From: Trochalopteron elliotii
Taxonomy: Eukaryota; Chordata; Aves; Passeriformes; Leiothrichidae
Length of the DNA stretch: 64,000 nucleotides
NCBI GenBank assembly: GCA_024734555.1
Contig: JANPWX010000152.1
Span: 151,910 to 215,909, forward strand
Direction: 5' to 3'
How positions within the stretch are numbered: the first letter of the stretch is position 1; each line of letters opens with the position of its first letter. The position numbers and the translations under genes are program-made. Below, piece by piece: positions 25,600-37,372 of the stretch. Under the pieces are notes generated by a model. The model searched no databases. It was not told the DNA's origin and was given only the letters and a program-made list of their open reading frames with translations.

Positions 25600-25910
25600 A
25601 AGTTATGACGAGATGTCAGGAGCTATTTATTCCATAAAAGCTTATGGTGTTAATGTATCCATCAGTGCTGATAAATCCATCATGGCTTAATCTGTTGTGC
25701 TCAGTGTGGTAACAGGACAAGGAGCAGCCATCTGCTTACCGTATTTGATTGCTGTTTCTTTCCACAAATACAGTCCTGCTTCCAGCACTTAAGAGTGATT
25801 AGCTGTAACTTATGGAGCTGGCTCTGACATTCCCACTGAGTAATTACTGGAGAAAGCAATCACCAGAGCATCTGAACGCAGGGGCAAATGGTTAGCAACT
25901 ACATTTGTGA
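25600..25910. promoter_or_regulatory. Candidate conserved non-coding element
   Basis: After a 17-base A run at 25533-25549, this stretch is free of simple repeats. It carries words such as GTAATTACTGG, GATTAGCTGTAACTTA and ACCGTATTTGATTGCTG, plus two isolated CpGs. This fits a conserved regulatory element but does not prove one. Confidence 0.22.
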
Positions 25911-26099
25911 CAAGTTTAAGGTCTAACAAATCTCCCCCCACACGTGTGCCATAAGGGAAAGGAAAAAAGGGCAGAGCACAATCTGTAAAGGACGGGGATG
26001 TCTGTTACAGATATTTTTTTTCCAAAGCCTACTCTGCAGAAGCTTGAAAAGCCTGATTTCCTATCCCTCCAAGCCCCCAAGGCAAAACAGTCCTTGATT

Positions 26100-26121
26100 A
26101 AAAAAAAAAAGGGGGGGGGGG
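26100..26121 (+). repeat. A11-G11 homopurine junction
   Basis: Eleven A residues are followed directly by eleven G residues. Paired homopolymers like this are slippage-prone and are often miscounted by sequencing, so the exact lengths should be treated as approximate. Confidence 0.9.
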
Positions 26122-27198
26122 AGAATTTAATTGCTCTTTCTCTCACATTCCTAGCTTGGTAATTTTTTTTTTCCCAGTAGTTGCACAGGATCAAGGGATG
26201 GGAGCTTTGTGCTCAGACTCCCCCATCAGGAGGTGCTGGGGGCTGAGGCACAGGGATGACAAAAGCTTCTGTCCCCCTGATTAATAGTTTATTTCATTTA
26301 GTGTGTTAAAAGGGGCTAGCTCTCCAAAGCCAGCCTTGAAATTCCTGGTTTGGAGAGATCTGCTGCCCAAACTGAACCTTCCTGCATCCCTACCCTGTCC
26401 TTGAACTTTACTCACCCAAATGTTTGTTTACAGAGGGGCAGATTAAATGTGCAGTGAAAGAGAGTTGATTTAGCAGCACAAAGATATTCGGAACAACTCC
26501 AAGCCCCACTTTTGTCCTATTTTAAGTTCTTAAAGGGGATTTGAGGTTTTCTTAGAACTACTTATGGTATTTTGAGCAATTTTCTTTCTGATGAGCTGCA
26601 GCTATTACCCTTCTCCTTTTGTAGGATTTTATTACCTTCTTCCCCTCTGACCAAAGACCCCAACTCTTCCCTTTTCCTCACCTCCTCTCACTCTGAGGGG
26701 GAATTAAGATGAAACTTCATATTGCCTCCATTGGGCTTTCCACCAGAAAGAAAAGGCTTTACTGTGATTTTAAATTTGCATTGGCCTGGCACAAAAGTTA
26801 ATTCATCTGGAATTATGCAGCTTTTTGAAGCATTTTGGGACATCTGAGAGATTCTACATGTCCTACAACTAATGTGAATGTATTTTACCTGCCCTGATAA
26901 TGGCCAGCTGTACCTCAGGATTGTGCTCTCAGCAGTCACTTACAGAGACTTCTCTTCCTGGGGCAGGAATAACATCAACCAAAGTTCAGAGCTTTTAAAG
27001 CTGCAGCTGTTTTCTAGGGGCTTTGGGGCTTTTGGAGAAGAAAAACCATTAATTGTGCAGTTCTCCCCATGCAAAGTGAACTTAAACATGGTGGTGAAGA
27101 TTTTCCCTGGTTCTCTTGGGCTGTGTGTCAGAGCCAAATCTGGGTGACTGGCTGAGAAAGGAAAGGCATTTTTGTATAGCTGTGGACTGAGATTTTTA

Positions 27199-27223
27199 TT
27201 TTTTTTTTTTTTTTTTTTTTTTT
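27199..27223 (+). repeat. T25 homopolymer
   Basis: Twenty-five consecutive T residues, preceded by a short T5A stretch. It could be the antisense poly-A tail of an old retroposed sequence, but I recognise no parental sequence on the adjoining side, so a retroposon call is not supported. Confidence 0.85.
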
Positions 27224-27759
27224 GTAACCATGCAAATCTTTCCTCTGAAAATTCCAGAGCACAGCCTGTGTAAAGTCCTCCTTCACAAGAAAAAATACTC
27301 CCCAAAGCACCTCACCATATACTGAACCTGAGCATCCCTAATCCAAGCTGCTCCTGAGGCTTTTCCCTGAGCAGAGCAGGGGCTGAGGGGTTTAGGGGCC
27401 AGGCAGCAGATCCCAGAAAGATGTTAGGAAGGTAGCACATGCTCAAGACTGGGAAAAAAGGACACATGAATGTTGCAGTGAAATTTGCCATGAGCAAATT
27501 GATGGAGCTTTTCAAAATAGAGGAAACACTTGTGAAAGAAATCTCCCCTTCATTACTTAGTCTTCTCCTGGAAAAGTTGGTGATCCCAGCTCACATTTTC
27601 CTTCTGGTCAGCTTTTTTCATTCTGTGCTCAATTGTGATGGGACAATTTTCTTTCCAGGCCATAACTTGTTGCAGCACTAATTACATCTTTGCACTAAGA
27701 GCTGCAGCCACCAGCAGAGAGTGATTGGGTTGTTCTTTACCTTGAATGAGAAGTGGTGA

Positions 27760-28470
27760 CTTTTGTTTGCTGCTGCTGCTGACTGGATTTGTGCCAGAGT
27801 CATACAGCAAATTAAATATTATATATCTCCCATATAACCCTGGCTAATTTAGATCCAAAGTAATTGCATCTGGAGTAATTGATTTACATCTATAGCCAAT
27901 ATTTCTTCGTGTCTTTTGTTGTTTTAATTATCTAATGATCTGATTGTGCAAGCAATACAGGATAAAGTCTTCATGTTTATTTCATTTTGCATTGCAGAAA
28001 GTCAACAATTTGAAGAGCAGAGGTTTGCAGTCCAAATTGCACAGCACCTTTTAACCTGGACATTTCTTTGACCTGCACAACTTAACGATAATGATATCTT
28101 TATGTACAAATATTACATGTAAGAAACATCCTGTATTGTGTTGCAAGTAAATACTTAATTCTCCCATTTTATATGTGATCATAGAATTTGCTTTTTTGTC
28201 AAGGAATAAATTTGTAGCTTATTTTATTATCCAAGATTGAGAAAAGAGTGCCTGGGGCTTTTAGCTGAGTTATTTTATTTGAGACTTTTTTTTTCTTTTC
28301 CCAAGTAATACAGTGATTTGATGTTGCTTGAGTGTGCCTGCTTTTGAAGGCTTGATTACAGCATTTGAGGACATAGGATGCAATCAGTCCTTAGCTAATT
28401 ACTTAAGTTAGTTCGTTATTAATTTGCAATGCAACCTCTTCCAATCTAGCAAGGCTCTGTCTATGCCAGG
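27760..28470. promoter_or_regulatory. Best candidate conserved non-coding (enhancer-like) block
   Basis: This 0.7-kb stretch is AT-rich but of high complexity, with only one short T run (about 28287-28295). It has perfect TAATTA homeodomain cores at 27925-27930 and 28396-28401, and related words such as GTAATTGATTT and GTTATTAATTTGC. It has no open frame above about 60 codons. High-complexity AT-rich DNA packed with homeodomain cores is characteristic of deeply conserved developmental enhancers in vertebrates. The target gene cannot be named from this window. Confidence 0.4.
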
Positions 28471-30979
28471 CCAATGACAGTGAAAAATGAAGCAGAAAGG
28501 GCTCAGGAGCTCTGGATGGATGGGAAATGATGTTACGGTTTTATTCCATCATTGTTGGCTGAGGATTTGTCTGGGGAAAGTTTCCTGCTTGCCATCAGAG
28601 GGGGACTGGAGGGTGAGAATCCAACTACAGGTCACTTACCAGAAATTGTGTCAATCTGAAGATGACAGGAAAAAATACTGATAATGCCTTTGTAGAAACC
28701 AGTCAGAATGAAGAGCAGAAATCCACGGCGTGGAGGAATAGAAGATGTGAAAGAGGAGAGTTGGGATGAGGGAAGGGTGGTGCTGATAACCAAAAACTTT
28801 TATGAAATGCAGGAAAGAAAACAAACTGCTGTGCTATCAAAAGGTTTGAAGAGAGTTTGCACCCTTAAACACCTCCCCAGTAACCTTATCTGAAATAATC
28901 TAAATTCTCACTGTGTCAGGATTTGTTGGAATCAAGCATTTCTGGAAGGAATTGGTGAAGCATTTGCTCCTGCCAATATCTTAAATAGTCTTTCTTACAT
29001 TGCTGCAAGGGGCGGATGAGAATAAAATACTGAGAATTCTGCACTATTAGAGGATGTTTGCAGGAAAAATTAAGCATGGGGTTGTCAGAGTCACTGAATT
29101 TTATCACACTCCTTCAGATCATGTTTTTGTTAAATAAAAGATTTGATATTGTTTCACCCTTTTGTGCTCTTCTCCCTCTCTCTTACATGCTGCAGGTTTT
29201 TTGCTGTTTACACCAATATTGGACTTTTCAAAGTGGCCCATTGCAGCTTTCCCAGAGATGCTCCAGAGCCTTGCTGCTATTTAATTTCTTTGGCCTATTA
29301 AGTAAGTGCTTTTAAGTTACTTTACTACCACCAGAACTTCCTTCTTTATCCAGTACAGTGCCCCTGCCTGGTGATTACAACCATATTGTCACCTAGTTTA
29401 TTGATGTTGAATTAACCATAGTGCTTAGTGATTATTATTATTATTATTTTGGTAAACACTAAGCTTTTGTGCTGTTTTCCATTGTTCTATATAGTTCACG
29501 TTTTTATAACCTTTACAAATTCTGCTTCCGGGGCTGTAAAATCCATGAAATGTGGAGTTTGAAATAGAGTCATGTAGTGCTTGAAAAAAAAAAGTTATTC
29601 TCATTTTATAGCCATTTGTTAGGTAATCAATTTAAAGGTCTTCTATACTGCCCTTTAAATGTGTAGGTGTAATTCCTATAAGCATTAATGGGATTTACAT
29701 TTCCTGTTCACTGGAGACCATATTCTTTAATTTGCTTCTCTTTCTTTCTACACACAGTTTAAAAGAATTGTGTAGATAAAATACTACAGTGTATTTACAA
29801 GTATTTTCAATATTTGATTTTAACAACTTAGTCTTCAAATTAGTTTTGGTCAGAGAGGCATAAAAAACATAACAGCAGTGGTTTTATTGCACCTTTTTCC
29901 TGATAATACAGCAATGGTTATTTCATAGCTAATACATTTAGAGGGACATAAATCTGACTCTCAGCATTGATCACCCAGAGAAAATGACTCAGTGGATTAA
30001 AATTCTGGAGTGGGAACTCAGGGTCATCCCTGAGGGAGGTGCTGTCACAGCAACCACCCAGGTAAATTAGAAGGTGGTAAATTAAGAGGAGAGGTGGGGC
30101 AGGTAGAATCCAGAGAATGGTGGGCAAGCAAAGAACTGCAAACTAAATTCAGACAGCTGGGGGCATACTGGAAAGAAAAACTCCACTGTTTCAAGAAGGA
30201 AGGAAAAAAAAATGGAAGACATTCTTAAAAATCCTGGATTAAAGAGAATTATTTCCGCCCTGAAGCAAGTGGGCATGTCTGTGCTGCCTTGCATTTGTGC
30301 TGAAATTGGCCATGACATCTGGAGGCTACTGCACTATCTAGACTTTGGAATTAAAACAAAAAAGGGGGAGCAAAATAGACTTTGGAATATATAAAAAAAG
30401 GGATAAGTCATGTTTTAGTCATGTTTTTTTGTAGTGGGAAAAATCTTCTGTGTTTGAGCTGCTTAGGCAGGGGTTTCCTGAGGCAGGCTGAACTTTAGCA
30501 GATATTTGGGATAATGTGTGTGGCAGTAAACAACACAGTGAGCTTAGGTGGTATTCAAATTGTACAGAGACAATGCTCAGACTTCATCAGCTTCATCACA
30601 AATGAAATGTAACAACTGCAGGGATTTCTACAGGCTCTAGTTAGTAAAATACACTTGCAATCTTAATCAGAACCTAGAGCACAAATTCATTGAAAGCCAT
30701 AATATTTTTGTAATGTTTTGTGTAATAATTACACAGTTATTTCCAGGCACTTCCACTTGATATCATAAATGATTATTTAAAAGTAACTTTTCTTTTGGTG
30801 CACAGCAAAAAAAAAAAGAAAAAAAAGAATGTATTTTCTAGCTGGTTTTCCATCCCTGCCTCAGAGCTTGACTGATCATTTCTTTCATCAGAGGTCATCT
30901 GTGCTTCTAAAAATGAAACCTGTGTGGCCACTGTTTGTTCAGTTGTTGCATATTAGCTCCTCAGTGGTTAAAAAGATCT
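28471..30979. other. Non-coding sequence, no recognised feature
   Basis: No gene or mobile element recognised. A short (ATT)n microsatellite lies at 29430-29450. Open frames are below about 85 codons. Two A-rich runs occur near 30809-30828. Confidence 0.5.
29430..29450 (+). repeat. (ATT)n microsatellite
   Basis: About six to seven uninterrupted ATT units. Short, with no special context. Confidence 0.85.
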
Positions 30980-31210
30980 GAACAAATAAGAGGGCTTACC
31001 CTACATTATATTACCCTTTATTAGTAGGAAATTGAAGTCTAGAGATTATTATTAAGCCTCAGCCACTGAAGGCTGCCCATACTCGGATCAAGACCCCTCC
31101 AGCTGACCCTTGATCAAGCTGCATTAGGAGGGTTTTACCCTGGTTACTAATTAAATAAACAGTGCTGATGGTGTTACCCCTCCTCGGAGGCATTCCATGA
31201 CATCAGCTCT
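30980..31210. promoter_or_regulatory. Candidate conserved non-coding element
   Basis: High-complexity sequence with ATTATTATTAAGCC, TACTAATTAAATAAAC and TTGATCAAGC words, and CpGs near 31084 and 31186 in a CpG-poor background. No reading frame or repeat explains it. Regulatory function is inferred from texture only. Confidence 0.27.
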
Positions 31211-32136
31211 CCCTGGCACCCGGGGACAAAGGGAATCAGGTTCCTTCTGGAGGCTCAGTGGTGAGCTCAGGGTCTGGCATGGGCCATCCTGCCCTGTTGT
31301 GTTTAAACACAAACTGGATCGTGTGTCACAGGGCTCCTCATTGAAGTTTGGGGCAGAGCAAGGACGAGGTTTCTATTAAAATAAAAACTTGGTGGGTTTT
31401 TTGCTTTCCAAGTGGAAGAGAGGCAATTTAATTTCTGCCTCGGCGTGCCAGGAAATACAGGAGGAAACAGCTTGATGAGTCTGAGAAGCACAGACATCTA
31501 AAGACAGGGTTATTTGGGTAACTTTGGTGCCTTTCCAGTACTTAGATTTTCACTAAGAATGTGTCTTTACAGACATATTTCTTCACTTCAAGGTAGGAAT
31601 AAGGTTAAGGTAAAGAACTCTCTTAATTTTTCCAGTGTTTCATATGGAAATTTCAGCTGAAGGGCAAAATCTCTCTTCCAAGATCACCTAAAAGTAAATA
31701 AATTCCAAGCAGAATATTTATTATTTTCTGGGAAAACAGTCATCTCTTCTTTAAACAGATAGAGTTCACTGGAAACAAAATAGAGATGGCTCTGGGGTTT
31801 ATTTTGTTTTTCTGATTTTGTCTGTGTGAAGGAAGTCCTGAGGTTTACACAGAGCTGTGGTGAGATCAAAAGGTCCAACCTGCAGGACAGAAATTCTTGT
31901 CACTCAGGATGACATAAAGGATCACCTCATCACTGTACTATGGACTGCACTGCCTCCCAGTCCTGAGTGTGGAGAACATATGAGCAGGAGCCAGAAAAAT
32001 CAAAATAAATACTCAGCTTTTCTTCCCAGCGTTTTTGAATTTGGGGGGGTTTATCTTTGGTACAGTGTGGTCTTGGGGAAAACACATGGGCCAGGGTCTG
32101 GGTTCTCCAGCTCCAAGAAGAAAGAAAGGCAAAGTT

Positions 32137-32158
32137 AAAAACAAACAAACAAACAAAC
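32137..32158 (+). repeat. (AAAC)n microsatellite
   Basis: Five AAAC units plus a partial one, without interruption. Confidence 0.85.
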
Positions 32159-32403
32159 TAATTTAGCTAATTAAGGTGCCATTACTTGTTTTTGTTTGGT
32201 TGTTTCACAAATCAAGTATCTTATGACTTAAATGAATCTCCTTTGAGTTAGAGTATTTTCAAATTAAAAAATTATCAAGTTCAAATGGGAAAATTTCTAA
32301 CAATGAACAAAATCTGCTCCTGGATTTTGGCAATTTGTTCCAGTTGTGAATTGTCGTCACCAGAAAAGAATTTGTTGCAGCTTTTCTTTCCCTGTCCTTT
32401 ACC

Positions 32404-32423
32404 TTTTTTTTTTTTTTTTTTCA
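32404..32423 (+). repeat. T20 homopolymer
   Basis: Twenty consecutive T residues within ordinary unique sequence. No adjoining retroposed sequence is recognised. Confidence 0.85.
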
Positions 32424-35389
32424 AAAAGACTCCACTAATTACTTTTCTTACACTTTTTAAGTGATTAATTAATGAACATCCTGCACCAGGCTCACAGGGA
32501 AATGCCACCACGTCCCTTCAGGTTGTCACTCGAGGATTTTGACCCAACACTGTCCCAGTTGTTTGTCTGCCCTGTTTCTTCCTCTTTCCCACTTCTCCGA
32601 GACCCATCCCAACACTTTTTTGCAATAATCCATGCTAAGAGAGAGGGCAGAAGCTCCCTGCCTGCTCTCCCTCTCCCAGAATCTGTATTTTATTAGCCTT
32701 TAAATTTAAAGGATCACAAAATGTGTTTTTCAAAGCAGCTGGCACCGCTTAGAAGTCTCAGCATTTCCAACTTCTCTGTGAAAGATGGATTTGTTGGAAA
32801 ACTACTAACAATCTGTACATCTTTATAAAACCAAGATCAATTCTGAAGTAACACTGTTTATTTTATTGCTCATCTGTGTCACGGTGGCTCTTGATGACAC
32901 AGAAACCCAAAGTACAAGACAAATACTGTTTGTCAAACCCTATAAATTCCAAGCAGTGCTTAAAATTTTTTTTATTTGAAAAATGATTTCATTGCTACTA
33001 GGAAATGAAATCTTGTGAAAAGCAAAACATTTTGCAGAAAATTTAACTAAGGTAAATCTTTTTATTTCTGCAGGAGAATGGGTAAAACCAGTAAGCTTGA
33101 AGATTGTTTTATATTTCTATGGTACTTTTTTTCTCCAATTTTTTCTTACTGTTTTTATAGTATGTAGCTTTATTAAGGCTTAAAATTTTCATGAGGAAAT
33201 TTTAATTTCATAACAGCTAAAGTTTTATTTATTCTAAGTGGATTTTTAATTGTTTGTTTGGCAATTTTTCCATTGTGCAATAGAAAGTTCTAAAACCTGC
33301 ACAAAATGCTGTTCTTGGAAGCCTTTATTCTCTTGCACTCCTGACATCTTCACTTCTTCGGAGACAAAATTAACTCTTTTCAATTTTCATTTGATCTTTC
33401 ATCTTTTTGTTTTCTCCTTGTTCTTCCAGGTAATGATTTCCACAGAAAAATCAGCTTTCATTCATTGATAATGACCAAAACGTGGTATCAGAGACACAAT
33501 TGTGATGATTTTTCTGAATGCAAGTTGCCCTTTGAACAGCAACTGTCATAAGTAGTGATAAAAGTGATACAAGGCAGGAAAATACCTTCTGCAGAGGCAT
33601 CACATCCAAACAAGGACCAGCAGTGTCTATTTTTCTGATCTGAACACCAAGTCCATAGATTATGTCAGACGAGGACATAAATTCTTGCTGCATGCCATGG
33701 TGTGTCACAGAATAATGTCACGCAGTTTATACTGACATCACATAAATGTCAGGCTCTGTCACAGTGGAGAAAACAAGTGGCCTTGTCCCAGGGCAGCCTG
33801 GATTTTTCATTTTTTCCCCACTCTTTGTTAGAGAAGCAAACCTCCTGCTCAGGATGACCTTGCAGCACGAGTGGAATGTGTGTGTGGGACACATCCTCCA
33901 TTCTGGCGCTGAGAAATTTGGTGCCCTCTGTGCAAATCTCTGCTTGAAATACAGCTGCACCCTGAGCTGATGTGAGTGATGAAATGTTGGGAAGCCAGAA
34001 TGAATCATAGCAAGGCAGTTATGAGGGATGGGAGAGTGTAAATAAATCAAAGCAGAGATATTAAAGCAATCTTTTAACAGTAGCGTTTCGGAGAAAGCGA
34101 AGGAGGTGGGGAACACTGCTGGAATGGTATTTCTGAGTTTTTTGTGTGTCAGCTGTTAAGCTGTACTCCAAGAAATCCTCAGGTGTTAGCATGTGCTCTT
34201 TGAAAGGGCTCAGCAGTGCCATGTTCACACATTCAGTACAAAGCAACATGTGCTGTGCATCTTAGGAGTGGGAGAAATCTCTTTTCCTAAGGTTTTCTCT
34301 CAGGAGTGGTGCCTAAAGAAAGGAAAGAGGAATTAAATGGTTGAGAGATTTTATTTAGTGTGAATAGGTTGTTTGGGTTTGGATCTGGATCCTCCAATTT
34401 GGAGCCATCTCTGATTCAGGAGAAATCTCACTGCAACTCCTCAGAAGTCTTTGATTTACAGTTCTGTGGTGCTTTAGGTTAAGAACTCCTCCTGTTTAAG
34501 TGCTGTACTTGAGAAAGCACAAGGTGTGGAAAAATAGGTAAGCACCAAACTCCACATTTATAGCAGTCACATGAATACATTTTTTACTTGATTGCATATC
34601 TCAAAAGCAACAACAATTCTCACAATATCCTGCATCCTCATGCTGTGTTAGATCAAGAAATGTCTTACATTTCCTCTTCCTTTTTAGCTGGTTTGGGAGC
34701 CTATATTCAAATGTGCCAGACAGACATAAAATGGGACTTACGGGACTTTGCTATAAAATCAGGTGTCTGTTGGTTTATGTATAAAATATGTATCTGCATA
34801 TATTTCTCCAGGCTGCATGCAGTAGGTGGTTGGCAGGGGCATTTCAATATCTTCATTTGTGTTTTCTCCTTATCCTTCACATACTGGACTTGTGCTTCTA
34901 TCTTTTTCGTCCTGTAATGAGATTGGCTTTTGCCATCTGCTAATTTGAGTCTGTTCCCAGATAAATCATTTGGGGAAAGAATTTGGGTTTCCTCACCTTA
35001 GATTGTAGGAGAAATTCAAAGAGAGAAACTGCATTAGTTGCATTGCTGCTTATTTCTCTGCAGGGCTGTCCTTACAATTTCTTCTTTATAGGAAATTTTC
35101 AGTGATTCCATTATACCTTTTTAGCTCTCTGGAACAATGAGTAAAAAAAAATTTATAAATCCAAGTGAAAGACTTTCCAGAGAAGATGATTTAGGTTTCC
35201 TTTCCAAGATCAAATGTTGACTTTAGCCCAAGGGGCTTAAAAAGGCTTATGGATTTTATGTGACGTTTTCAGGTGGGATGATTACCAAGATACTCAAATA
35301 ACAGGAGAGAGGAAAGGCCTTGATGTATATACACTACACAAAAACCAAGAGTGACTTTATGATCATGAGGAAACCCATATGTTTTGAGT

Positions 35390-35920
35390 TACTTTAGTTG
35401 CCCGTAACAGTTTGTACATTATTGGCTTCATTTATTTATTGTGTTGGCCTTGGTGCATTAATACTTCATAGACCTGTAGAGTAAGTGATGATTGACAGAT
35501 GTTTTAAGGCCCTGATTCAAGAATGTTTTTTGGCTCATGTTGATGCCTATTCAGGTAAAAGTCAAGTGAGTTAAAGCCCTGCCTTGGATGGAGTGAAGCA
35601 TGTGCTTAAATGCCTCCATGAATCATGAACTGCATAATACTCCCTCAAGGTAAACCAAACACATTCCTTATTTTCTATTTTGGTTTTTTTTTTGTGAAAA
35701 GTGTAGATCCCTACACTTTGTCAGTCTCTTCCTGAGTGACTTCTTTGACTTGTACCAAAAAACCCCCTTTCCTGCAAATTGCCACCACTGGAAAGAGGAC
35801 TGAGCAGGAATCTGTGAATAAAACAATCAGGAGAAGGAAAATGAATGACTTCCTAATGAAGTTGCTATGGAAATGTCAATAAGCAGGGATGCAAATTAAA
35901 TGATCTCGCTGGCACTTTTT
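35390..35920. promoter_or_regulatory. Candidate enhancer with PBX/MEIS-type site
   Basis: Position 35489-35498 reads TGATTGACAG, the textbook composite site bound by PBX with MEIS or PREP homeodomain partners. Further along, 35889-35896 is a perfect octamer ATGCAAAT (POU-type), and GTTGCTATGGAAA at 35861 loosely resembles an RFX X-box. Surrounding sequence is complex except for a T/A-rich patch near 35680-35700. Individual 8-10-bp matches occur by chance in 64 kb, so the case rests on their clustering in repeat-free sequence. No target gene can be named. Confidence 0.33.
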
Positions 35921-36174
35921 GTTTCTGTTGTTCTTTCCTCACTGGCTATGGGAAGGAGCACATTCAGGATGTCTTAATGCTGCATCAGTGGCTGTCTCTT
36001 GGCTCTCTTAGAAATGGCAATTAGATCAGTAGGTCTGCCACGGAAGGGGCAATTTTCTCCCATTCTTAAAATGAGAGATGGAGACACAGTGGTTTCCATT
36101 CAGAAGACAAACCCAGAGGGAAACACGCAGTGTCTGGGATGGCACTTTCCAGGCCTGGCCACACCACGGTGGCA
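35921..36174. other. Non-coding sequence, no recognised feature
   Basis: Unique sequence between the candidate enhancer block and the short tandem repeat. Nothing assignable. Confidence 0.5.
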
Positions 36175-36221
36175 GCCAGCCTTTGTTTTGGCCTGCCAGC
36201 CTTTATTTTGGCCTGCCAGCC
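36175..36221 (+). repeat. 20-bp tandem repeat, ~2.3 copies
   Basis: A 20-bp unit starting GCCAGCCTTT occurs at 36175-36194 and 36195-36214, differing at one base, followed by a partial third copy beginning GCCAGCC. This is a young slippage or unequal-exchange duplication. Confidence 0.9.
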
Positions 36222-36894
36222 ATGCCCAGCCTGGGGTGTTTTAATTGCTGGCAGTGGCTGCCCCTTTGTTTTTGTGTATTCCCTCTCTCAGCGTGCCTCC
36301 CATTATGGGTTGTTGGCAGCTCTGAGGAAACTGGGGCTTTCCAGCAGGGAGTGCTTTCACGAGAGTCATGAGAGAGTGCACCTTTAATATCATCTGCACT
36401 GAGGGTAGAAAGCAGGAGTTATCCTTGGCAGACAGCCAGGGAGCACAAAGTGACATTTTTTCATGGCCACTACTGGTGCAGCTGGAATTAAAGGGAGGCT
36501 GGGACAGCTGATGAAAGGCTGGGCTGGGAAAAGTCCAGCTCGAGTTTGCTGTTGACAGGCAAACACACCTGGTGGGATGGGGACAGGGCTGACTGCACGT
36601 CATGGTGGGAATAAGGAGCTGCTGCATGACAGTGATGCCTTGAGTTTGAGCTTTCATGTTTTTCAGATTCTGTGCTGCCCAGGGGTGCAGTTCTGAGCTC
36701 ACATTCAGTGTCACTCAGCTCTTCACAGAGCAGGGAGACAAAACAAATCCTTTTCCAGATGGAGACCAAGGACAACTTTCAGGTCCAAAAGTGCAAACAA
36801 GGGTGGGCTGAAGGGAGGAACAAGAAGGATGGGACCTCACAATCTGAAGCTGTAACTGGACAATTAAACCCCAATGTGCAAATGAACCAAAACT

Positions 36895-36902
36895 TATAAA
36901 AA
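36895..36902 (+). promoter_or_regulatory. LTR TATA box
   Basis: TATAAAAA sits about 115 bp before the polyadenylation signal of the same LTR, as expected for the U3/R boundary. Transcription would start roughly 25-30 bp downstream. Whether it still works cannot be judged from sequence. Confidence 0.6.
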
Positions 36903-37009
36903 TGTAAGCTCTTGTGACCATTTGTCCATTTTGTGACCATTTTGAGTCCACCTTGGGTGTAGCCCTGGTCAGGCCCTGTCCTGCCCAAGGTGGATCCTGG
37001 AGGCCTTTC

Positions 37010-37015
37010 AATAAA
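37010..37015 (+). terminator. LTR polyadenylation signal
   Basis: AATAAA followed by a T-rich, then TGT-containing stretch lies about 60 bp before the LTR end. This is the normal place for the R-region poly-A signal of a retroviral LTR. Confidence 0.65.
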
Positions 37016-37351
37016 TACCTGTTTTATTCTCTAGCTCTGCCCAGTCTCTGTTTCAGCTCAGCCTTCCCAAGGCATCAACAAGTGCAGCTCTCCCAGGGTG
37101 ACATCAGTCACTCCTTCCCTGTGGAGATGCACAGGCTGAGCAGCAGATTCTGAAGTGCCACCAGCAGTGGCTGGGGATTCTTTGGCCAGGAAAGAAATTT
37201 CTGCTGCTTCATGTGGAGACAACAGCCTCCTGCAGCTCGTTTCCAGATGTTGGCAAAATCAAAAGAAAAATGGGCAAGTGCACAGTGAGCAGAGTTGAAA
37301 GATAAAATCAATCTGGCATCTTACCTTCACTGAAAAGGTAAAATATTTAAA

Positions 37352-37372
37352 ATATATATATATATATATATA
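37352..37372. repeat. (AT)n microsatellite
   Basis: About ten uninterrupted AT units inside an A/T-rich patch, about 275 bp after the solo LTR. Confidence 0.9.

Larger units (their letters stand above)
31211..35389. other. Non-coding sequence, no recognised feature
   Basis: No gene or classifiable mobile element. The longest frames are 129 codons (33727-34116, minus) and 109 codons (34588-34917, plus), and neither resembles a known protein. An (AAAC)n run lies at 32137-32158 and a 20-base T run at 32404-32423. Confidence 0.5.
36633..37077 (+). mobile_element. Solo LTR of an endogenous retrovirus
   Basis: A 445-bp unit is bounded by a perfect 10-bp terminal inverted repeat: TGATGCCTTG at the start and CAAGGCATCA at the end, giving the canonical TG...CA ends. 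A TATA box (TATAAAAA) begins at 36895 and a polyadenylation signal AATAAA lies at 37010-37015. This is the U3-R-U5 order, with transcription reading rightward. There is no primer-binding site after it, no polypurine tract before it, and no gag, pol or env coding sequence nearby. It is therefore best explained as a solo LTR left by recombination between the two LTRs of a provirus. Flanks are ACAG and ACAA, so at most an imperfect 4-bp target duplication. The sequence resembles songbird LTRs from memory; the class (ERVL- or ERVK-like) is not established. Confidence 0.85.

Noticed and set aside
27199..27223. Poly-T as antisense tail of a processed pseudogene
   Set aside because: The adjoining sequence shows no recognisable gene-derived or SINE sequence and no target duplication was found.
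33727..34116. 129-codon minus-strand open frame
   Set aside because: No family resemblance, overlapped by a plus-strand frame, no splice or promoter context.
36241..36714. Longest open frame, 157 codons on the minus strand
   Set aside because: It runs into the solo LTR, has no known domain, and three plus-strand frames overlap it. Best explained as chance.
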